A stretch of DNA of 64,000 nt, taken from contig OX419760.1 in the NCBI GenBank assembly GCA_948567375.1, forward strand, positions 24,800,001 through 24,864,000, written 5' to 3'. A program made the position numbers and the translations under genes. Below, in pieces: positions 55,952-64,000 of this stretch. Numbering within the stretch: the stretch's first letter is position 1; the number at the start of each line of letters is the position of its first letter. Source of the stretch: Lunularia cruciata. Its lineage: Eukaryota; Streptophyta; Marchantiopsida; Lunulariales; Lunulariaceae. The notes under the pieces are model-generated. The model did not search any database. It worked only from the letters and a program-made list of their open reading frames with translations, and was not told the DNA's origin.

Positions 55952-56694
55952 ATGATTTCTTCATACATGTTCAATCCATCAGAATAAGTTTTCTCCAGAA
56001 TCTCTCGATTGAGCAGGTATGTACAATATACATGTACATATTCATTGGTCATTAGTCATGATTGACTACCTATCCCGTACTGTGAGGACTGTACAACTGT
56101 GGGCTATCAATAAGGCCAATCTTGGAGAGTAGCTATGGAACCATTAGAAAACCAGCTATCTTCTCCTCTAGTCCTAGCATCGATGTGGCTCACGGGACGA
56201 GTAATTAAAGACCATCCAATTTTATGTAAATTCGCAGTTGCGTTTACTTTAACATAGCACGCCATCTTCTTGTTTTATAAATTCTGGTGAGTGTGCTTTA
56301 GTGCTGCAGGAATCCGGTTCAGCTTCATGATTAGTGAACCCGCGGATCCGCTACTTACCTTGACTTGCTGGCAGTGCAATTGGGAATTATGAAGAAGCCG
56401 AAGCCGTCTTTAATCTTCAATCCAGACTTAAAGTGCTCTTGGCTCAGAAGATCTAGATCACACATGTATGATTCTAGTTGTTGCAGATGAAAGCTAGCAG
56501 TGTCCTTTGTAAGCTTGCAAGGAGATGCAGCATTACGCTTCGTACGGTTATTCGATAGAACGAGCAGACATGCGATCGATCAATCTACGGATCACTCAGA
56601 GTGGAAGGAAATCGTGGATACCATGTACATTCATCTTTTCGTAATCCGCATTCATTTATCTAGCGGGAAAAGGGCGACAGCTTAGAAAACACGA
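55952..56694. other. 3' flank of the GT34 gene
   Basis: No gene recognised. The 3' UTR and polyadenylation site should lie near the left end. Confidence 0.4.
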
Positions 56695-59300
56695 AGGATG
56701 GGAAGATGGACAAGGGTTATACAAAATAGGTAAAATGGGGCTAAGCCCCAATAGAGCAGATATGAGAAATATACACTATCCCCACTTAAGATATCCAAGT
56801 TCCGCAAGTCATATGGTCAACAAACAAATGGAGCATATTGAAGAAATATGACCTAATGTGATTGCTCTCCTATGGATTGCATCAGCCATTGCACTTGTAG
56901 AGCAATGGACACATGTTATTTACAATATATTACAAAGAATGAACGTGAGAGTGATACCCCGGGCACTTAACATGATAAGCTCTTGCACATTCGTTGACAA
57001 ATGTATTAAATATCGTGTCCATAGCTCCATAAACTCCAAGATTAGAGTAACAAAGAGGTGACCTCACAACATGCCCCTATACTTGGAGACCTTACATCCT
57101 GCTGCTACACTCACCGCCCATCCAAGGGAATGGGTAATCACTCCCTCCAAAACTATATTTTACGTGGGGTCCGTAACCATAACATTTGTTATTGTCACTT
57201 GATCATCTCGGACCAAGTTTAAGTCTACCCTAACTCATGTCGTCTGCAAAGCATACAAACAATCCCTCCAAGCCAAGTATCCAATCTCTCGTGCCATAGC
57301 AAACACTATGTCTCTAATAGCATCATGGGTAGCTATTCTATATCCTCCAAAAGGACACCATGTCATATGGACTGTTAATGCATCTAGTGTAGAACCACAC
57401 TCACAAGTGAATAATGAAGATGCAGATGGGTGGACCAAACCTAGGCAAAACCTCATTGCTATAGAAAAGTAGTTGGTGCAAGTCGGAATGCTCTAATGCA
57501 CGATCAAGCTAGGATCCAAGTGCATGCACCCTTGCTGGAGCAAGAGCAAAGACATGCTCTAGTAGCTTGAGGAATGGACGAGTCAACTAAGAGAGAATGT
57601 AGCATATGCTCACATTGTCACTCCATCAAGGAAAGTCTTAAACCTTTAGTCCAATCTAACAATAGTGAAGCAAAAGATGGACAGTCCTCACGTGCACATG
57701 GGGATAGACTATCTCGTGTACGTTGTAATAACATCCGGAGAGAAAAAGATCCCTCCTCTACGTCTATCACCTAAGTCTCCAAAACCGACCTATCATCAAC
57801 CATATAATGAAAGGAAAGTAGGGGTAATGAGAGAGCACAACTACCCAAAAATGCTATAATTGTTGTCTCCTCCATAGATAGCAAGCCAACCCCTCCACTT
57901 GAGATCGGCAGATCCACCTTCTACATGCCAAATCCATTGTCACACACTCAAATGTCTTCGGTCCAATAATATCACCAAAGATTCCCATAATCCGCCTATC
58001 AAAGGCTTTCAAACATGATAGGAAAGACAAGGAGGAGGTAAGTTGGTTGACAAGCAATACTAGAGTTGAGTATACCAAATGCCACCTACGGATCTCCTAA
58101 GAATGGATGTCATCCACATGGAGAACATCCTCTACAAGAGAAGCGTCTAAGAAGCGTGTGACAAAATCCTTGGATCCTATTGCCACTCCAAGTACACATA
58201 GTCCATCTATAGATATTGGCACTCCAAGTACACGTAGTCCATCTATAGATATGATACACCCCTCTAGAAGCTCAAGGTGAGGAGGATACCTAAAGGAGAC
58301 CATGCCCTGCAATTTGACATCTTGACTCTCAAGCCTACTAGGTGTAGCTTGGTAGTCAAATGGTCAAAGGCCTACCTAATCTGATCTATAGAGCCTACTA
58401 TATGTGTATCATCTACCAAGGAAGGAAATACATAACTTGGCATGGCTAGAGTAGTAGATAAGAGAGCTCTAAAGTGAGCCATGGTAAATAAGGGTCCCCT
58501 TAAAGGATCTCCTTGAAGTGTACCAACAACCAACTCCAAGACGGTGACTCCCTCTTGTGAACTACCATATTGGCAGTAAAGGAAAGAAAGAGAGCCATAA
58601 AAAGACCGCACAAAAAGAATAAGACTTGCCAAGGATCCACCAGCCTCTCTAAGCTCTCTAAGATAAATGCCCATGAGACGCTATTAAAAGTATTCTCAAC
58701 ATCCACCTATAGGACGACCTACTCCGGATGGATATCTAGGAGTGCTCTAATGCCCAGAGATATAGCCCAACATCTTCCAAGTAGCTACTCCAAACTAATG
58801 TGGATTGAGGTGCTATCAAAAGTGAGGACAATGTTGAAAGACAATGGTATGACTGACCAAACACAAAAAGATCTCTCCAATAGAAATTTGTCTAATGCTC
58901 CTCATGTCCTTCTTCTCCATTGTGAGAAGTAGACTAGCACCTAACACCCAACTAATAAACATGGAAATGTCTCCTCTTGCTATTGTTACAACCACCAAAA
59001 ACAACTCGGTAAAACCACTAGAATGATCATATGCTTGAAAGCAATCTCTAAGGTGCTCATATACCATCCCTTACAAGCCTCTTGGAAAGGCAAGGGGCAA
59101 TGCACAATGCTTGTGCAAAAAACAACCTATCAAGACATACAAGTTGCTCAAGATGATAATCTAAGACCTCTTGTGGTAATCCTTCTCTTGCTATAGGATG
59201 TAGTGAGCGTAGGTAAAGGATAATCTCATCAATAGGACTAGCCATAGACATAGCATGTAGCGCTGTTGCTGCTCTTCTAAGCTCTCCCGCCTGACACAAT
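56695..59300 (-). mobile_element. longest non-LTR family L copy with reverse-transcriptase domain
   Basis: The element reads right to left. 59299-59057 encodes the pre-RT region (CQAGELRRAATALHAM, RSLHPIAREGLP). 58706-58372 holds RT motifs in two overlapping frames: DVENTFNSVSWAFI (first catalytic Asp region), then GTLQGDPLRGPLF. FPSLVDDTHIVGS then carries the two-Asp catalytic core. 57456-57235 has CECGSTLDALTVHMTWCPFGG and HDAIRD, and the conserved 3' part and UTR end near 56695. The QGDPL form and the C-terminal CxC...H...C group are typical of non-LTR elements. At least four frameshifts or stops make it inactive. The upstream ORF1 and 5' UTR were not found; the 5' limit is uncertain. Confidence 0.85.
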
Positions 59301-59777
59301 GTCCTATTCTGTCATAATTGAGTGGACTTTATGGTATCTTGTGGCAAAAATTGTCTCTTAAAACATGCAGCCCTAACAGACTCCTCCTAAAGGGCCGCCC
59401 ACTCTCCCGCTCAAAATTGAAAAAATCTAGCAGTCACCTCTCTATGCCCCACATGTCACCCTCTAGTATAACAAAGACACCATCAAGGGAGGAATAAGAA
59501 CAATGCTAACTTGTCCAAAGGATCACGTGCCAAACAATCAAGTGGCAAGCAAAAAGCATGTCTGGCCTCATCATGGAGTGTACGGTGTAGCCTATAGAAT
59601 AGACATGAACATGGAAAACTAGTCTCAAATAACCCCAAAATGCAACTTGCTTAGAAGCTAACCACTCCCACGACTCGCTCGATATTCTTGGAATGATAAA
59701 TGAAGGGATAGAGGAAGCATGTGTAATCCTGAGTGATGTCACTGTTGTTGATATGATCGCTTGCTTCACGTGTGCAT
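59301..59777. other. possible further 5' part of the family L copy
   Basis: Minus-strand frames continue (for example 59769-59506) but are unrecognised. This stretch could be the decayed 5' region of the element or unrelated DNA. Confidence 0.3.
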
Positions 59778-59933
59778 CCCAAGTGATCTAATCATAATCC
59801 TTGTGCATCATTCCCACATAGGTCTTTACCCCTTGTGAGGTAAAGTATCATGAACCCCAAGTGATCTAATCATAATCTTTGTGCATCATTCCCACATAGG
59901 TCTTTACCCCTTGTGAGGTAAAGTATCATGAAC
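59778..59933 (+). repeat. 78-bp tandem duplication
   Basis: Two adjacent 78-bp units begin CCCAAGTGATCTAATC at 59778 and 59856. The only difference seen within the units is one C/T base near position 22. Recent origin is likely. Confidence 0.92.
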
Positions 59934-61264
59934 ATCGTGCATGGTGTATCTCGAGCCGCTCTAGGTGACCCCACATGGGGAGGTGTAGCTATGGGGAGGT
60001 GTAGTTTAGCGTTAATAACACATGATGCTCCTCTCCATATCTCCTCATGCTTGCAAAATCATAACCTTTCACATCCGAATTCACATAAGAAAATACAATC
60101 TCCCTAAAAACTCTTCAAACTAAGTTCCCATAATACTCAATTATAAAAACCAAGAGATTAGAAATGAAAAATAATGACCCATCAATCTTAATGTATAATG
60201 ATCATTCTATACCCTAAAAAACCTAAAAATACATGAATCTTTCTACTCAATTCTCTATTGTCTTCAATCTAAATACCATTGGAATCTAAATTAAAATAAA
60301 AACAAAATCAACTATTCACTCACGTGCTATATGCTAGAGAGCACTAGGAAAATATATATCTTCCTCTCATATCTCTCCTCCACACTCTTCCCCGGCGCTC
60401 AAGAAAGACATCAGAACCCTAAACCCTATTTATCTAGCTAGATCTCATGTCAGTCGCAAACGTGTTTTCGTAAAGACGCAGAGGAATAATATGGATAATA
60501 TTCAATAAGCAGCCAGCGTTCAGCTGCAGCATATAGATGTTAGATAATTCGTAATGATCATGGTAACCCGCAGATGTTACAAGAAAATCGTGATGAATAG
60601 GCAATGGAAGTTTGCATCGTCCATCTACAAATCACACATTTGCTTCATGATTCCTTAAAAACAGTACGTAACGCTTCGTCTAAACGGTCGCCTATTATAG
60701 GAAGCGAATCCAAACAGTCGATCTTGTCAGCTGAATTGCAGGGGTTTGTTATCAGGCTTACAGGAGCAAAGGTGAAGCATGACCTGTGGACTCACGATTA
60801 TTGCATCAATCAACAGTAACGGTGGTGGAAGAGGTCAATTTAAGCTGCAAGACTTTGCAATTCTTCCACCGAAAGCCAGTATCACATCATTTAAGCCGTG
60901 AATAAAGGAAAAGTAACCTTCTGTCCCTATTGCACAGATCGCGATGTTGTATTTTGTCTCGGTAACCTGCATGCAATACCATTGGCTTCTAAGTAACTGT
61001 CTCCACGATTGCACGAATTGTGCAAACTGTACAATGCTGGTCTCTACTCCACAAGCTCATGATGATGGGAGATCTAGCAACGAAGTTCTGTAGGCACAAT
61101 AACGTAGTGAAAGTTGGGAGTTGAATGTGCGCGTAGACTTGAGTTCCAGAATCAACAGAACGTCAACTCTATGGCATTCATGGGCTTCGTTTCAGCCAGA
61201 TCTGAGAGATGGTCTAAGTGGCGAGGCACGTTGAAGCGTTTCTTTTGGCTTCTTCTTATATTAT
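59934..61264. other. no gene recognised
   Basis: 60060-60400 is AT-rich; CCCTAAACCCTA near 60416 gives a single telomere-like unit. The stretch after 60450 returns to balanced composition. Short open frames (60604-60819, 61114-61338) have no motif. Confidence 0.4.
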
Positions 61265-61365
61265 TGGTGGCTAGCCCCATTCTACCTTTTTGTCTCTCCC
61301 TTGTACTGCTTGAGGGGGTCTTCCCATCCCATCCTTAATGTGTTCTATGTGGTCGCCTTCTATAC
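61265..61365 (+). mobile_element. 3' UTR fragment of non-LTR family L
   Basis: 'CTAGCCCCATTCTACC', 'TTTTTGTCTCTCCCTTGTA' and 'GGGGTCTTCCCATCC' followed by 'GTGGTCGCC' match the UTR of the copy at 6.9 kb. Only the UTR remains, an extremely short 5'-truncated copy. Confidence 0.7.
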
Positions 61366-61391
61366 TGGACTGTATAGAATATTTTGTTGCA

Positions 61392-61503
61392 TATTACCAC
61401 TACAACTAGGAGATTAACCCTTTTCACGAGCTACAAGGATTGTTTCCTATTACCACTACAACTAGGAGATTAACCCTTTTCACGAGCTACAAGGATTGTT
61501 TCC
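61392..61503 (+). repeat. perfect 56-bp tandem duplication
   Basis: Two identical units starting TATTACCACTACAACTAGG at 61392 and 61448, directly beside the L-family fragment. No differences are seen, so it is very recent or conserved. Confidence 0.95.
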
Positions 61504-62331
61504 TATACAGGATCTGAATCTTACAGTAGCTTGGGGACTAACCACCTTCTCTGGATATAGTCCACAATGAGATTGTACGCGTAGGTGCAACAATTTGAGC
61601 TAAGTTTTGGTAATTATTGAAACGCTTGACTATGGACTGATTATGTATGGGAGTAACAGATATCGACAATAGAATGCTGAATATATTGCCCTGGACATAC
61701 GTCGAAAGGAAACCGGATGGCTAGAAATTTAGGAGAAGATTTGGTGACAAATACATTCAAATTCGTTGGGGTTGACTAAGGCTGCAAAGCTGTCTGGCAA
61801 GCCACTGTGTATCTTGGTGTGTCTGTCTTCGTGCCTTCTCCCTACATCTTTCCCACCCTGCAAATAGTTCGAACACATTCGACGCCGGTCCGTAAGGTTC
61901 TCAAGGTTCTTCTACTCTGGCGTCCTGGCTATTCCAGATGCTTATTATTGTCATGAACTCTTCCTAATGGAGGTTTTCCATCTACTACAAAGTCCTTTTC
62001 AAGTGCACTTGGTTTCTGATATTCATCCCCCTCTTTTCCTCGGGCTTCACGGGATTTTCTTTCTACTCCCTTACATGGGCTTTTGATAAATCTGGAGCTG
62101 GAAACGAAAAGTAATAATCAATTTGGTGATAAAGGTAGCACAGTAGTGGGACGATAGACGCGAGCAAAGCGGAAGCTTGCCCAGGGTTAAGATACATTCC
62201 AGTGCCTGAGTTTCAGGAGAAGGTAAAATCTGGTACATTTGATCTAACTGATGTTTCCGTATCTCAATGGCATGCACATACGTTTTCTATCGACATGGAT
62301 GTTTTATTACATTTTAGAACAACTTATTGCA
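61504..62331. other. no gene recognised
   Basis: Short frames only, on both strands. No motifs were recognised. Confidence 0.4.
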
Positions 62332-62865
62332 TTACATTTGTTGCACCAAGCTGCCATTTCTCAATCCCCTACTCATGCATTTCTCACATACCCACGCATA
62401 CCCGCCGTCTTCTAGTGCATAATTTACTCCATACACTTTAAAAAGTTTAGAGTAATTGTTTAACAGTTCAGGAGCAAGATTCTCTTTCAATTTGTCCCAT
62501 GCCCCACCCAAGTTGAGGTCATCCTTGCCTTGAATTGACTTCAGACTCTCATCTAGTGAGAAGCTGTCCACAGCAACACTCCTACATCTACAGGTGCGGT
62601 CGTCTCAAGGTTAGCAATGTCTGGAATAGCTTGTCCTAATCCCAAACTCACCTGTAGTCCAGCCTTCAACAGATAGTACATCATTTTCACGGAAATTATG
62701 CTGATGCATCACAAGCAGTCCATGTACTCTTTCTCCAGAGACAATTCCAAACCTTGTTGACCCTCAACAATGTGTGGTCTCCTTATGGATTCGCACATGA
62801 GATGAAGGAGTACCGCTGTTGCAATTTGTACCGCTGCAGTGAGTTTCTTAAGAATACTCACATCA
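62332..62865 (-). pseudogene. decayed protein-coding remnant, unrecognised
   Basis: Successive minus-strand frames look protein-like. 62865-62715 reads KKLTAAVQIATAVLLHLMCESIRRPHI in part, the next frame (about 62690-62575) has LLKAGLQVSLGLGQAIPDI, and 62571-62332 has DDLNLGGAWDKLKENLAPEL and YAWVCEKCMSRG. The pieces lie in order but in different frames without convincing introns, so this may be a broken gene or exons with unusual borders. The amphipathic helix pattern could fit a C-terminal part of a large signalling or resistance-type protein. That is speculation. Confidence 0.3.
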
Positions 62866-64000
62866 TAAGTAAAGTATGGTCGTAAAGTAAAGTACGGCCG
62901 CCAACGACTGGATATATTTAATTACTTTATCCACTATCAATGTGAACTTCTTTAGAGAAGCGTTCTCTTCGTGATGAATGGTAATGATATTTCTCATGAA
63001 TGGTGATTATATTGCAACAACCACAGAAAACACAGAATTGAAGTATTTCGATACGATACTAAGAAAATATAGAAGAATGTAATCCATTATTATTTCATCT
63101 TTAATTTCCCAGGAAAACCCACACCCAAATGAGAGTAAAGTCACCAAGAAGGCACAATACGGAGAAGAAAGAACAAAACAAATATAGTCACACCAAATTA
63201 CTATCTTAAATCTTGAAAGTGAGGTGATAGTTCAAGGCATATCTTTCATTTAGAAGATGCTCCAAAGATCCTGCCTGACGTCCCCCCAAGTTACTAGTTA
63301 CTCTCATTGATCTGACACTCCAAAGACAGCTGTCACTCTCAAGAACAGGCTCTAACCTCCTTGTGGAGATCCATCTTACCCCTCATATTTGGATGGCATT
63401 CTCTTCATGTCAGTTAGCTTTGATGCAAGGGTACAAGTTTAGACAAGATGGTAGTAGAGTGGCACGTCAATACTACAAGACTCCTTGTCCCATCAAGGCA
63501 TTGACATTGAGATTCAAAAATCACCCAAGGATAAAAAATGCAATAGCATTTTCCATCATTGCAAACACAAACTACTACCATATCACTTGGACAAGAGATG
63601 CAATACATTATAAAGACCGGGGCTCTTTCCTTTATTTACCTGGTCAGAACTATACACTTAGCACATTGAATTGCTTGCTTATATAGCAAGGAGGATAATG
63701 AGTGACAAAATTTACCAACTAATATCTAACTCCTAACATCTATATCCGGTAGTAAGGCTTTAAAAACCACTACCCCACTACTTCCACTACCGCATTAAAG
63801 TCCACTACTCCACTAGGAAGGGGTGCCAGTTGCATCCATCACACTTTGCTCTACAGATTTGTGAGGTTCATGATCATTCATTACCTCATCAAGTCATTGT
63901 CTAAAATCTAATATTGTGAACTTGATATTCTCCCTAATCTGATTCACTTATCCCTAATCTGATTAAACTTTGCTATCTAATATAATGCAGAAATCAATAG
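62866..64000. other. no gene recognised
   Basis: AT-rich. A plus-strand frame 63363-63686 (107 codons) is open but has no motif or splice context. Simple CCACTAC-type repeats lie near 63768-63812. Confidence 0.4.

Noticed and set aside
60410-60430. Telomere-like CCCTAAACCCTA as an interstitial telomere
   Set aside because: Only about one and a half units; far too short to call telomeric.
63363-63686. 107-codon plus-strand frame as a real gene
   Set aside because: AT-rich context, no motif, no splice sites or neighbours to support it.

Overview
This window looks like nuclear DNA of a land plant, probably a seedless one (moss, liverwort, hornwort, lycophyte or fern), although the sequence alone cannot fix the lineage. 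The signs are short GT-AG introns, a plant-type GH18 chitinase, a family 34 glycosyltransferase of the cell-wall type, a plant nuclear serine tRNA, telo-box motifs next to a gene start, and nested plant Ty3/Gypsy elements. Two gene-bearing arms with more balanced base composition (about 1-17.5 kb and 49.9-56.5 kb) flank or interrupt AT-richer, repeat-filled DNA.

Left arm: an unrecognised low-complexity open stretch near the left edge; several 5'-truncated copies of one non-LTR retrotransposon family (about 3.0, 4.7 and 6.3-7.0 kb); a complete three-exon secreted chitinase-like gene (8280-9885); a tRNA-Ser(AGA) on the minus strand (10837-10918); and a complete seven-exon minus-strand gene (17247-12742) for a DEAD-box-helicase-like protein that has lost most catalytic motifs. 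Its start lies about 245 bp from a double telo-box.

Middle (17.6-49.5 kb): a nest of transposons. Decayed non-LTR copies with tandem duplications are followed by a near-perfect 68-bp-arm hairpin. Beyond it lies a complex of at least four LTR families: (i) an HSE-containing chromovirus family, here H, with LTRs at 23721, 24440, 27055 and 44780; (ii) a chromovirus family, here CV1, with LTRs of about 585 bp at 22388, 28527 and 48314; (iii) a nearly full-length Ty3/Gypsy element (30284-38100) with 693-bp LTRs, a tRNA-Asp-like primer site and an extra zinc-knuckle ORF upstream of gag; (iv) a further gag type, here CV2, at 23460 and 38101-39290. Insertions within insertions, some with target-site duplications, allow a relative order to be read.

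Right arm: a two-exon Golgi-type glycosyltransferase GT34 gene (53802-55951), then the longest non-LTR copy (minus strand, 56695-59300), two perfect or near-perfect short tandem duplications, and mostly featureless DNA to the end.

The host genes are unrelated single genes, not a cluster. I see no clearly new multi-gene system. The best leads are the heat-shock-element arrays in the H-family LTRs, the large hairpin at 20.5 kb, the catalytically degenerate helicase-like protein, and the extra zinc-knuckle ORF of the Gypsy element. All homology statements come from pattern recognition, without database searches.
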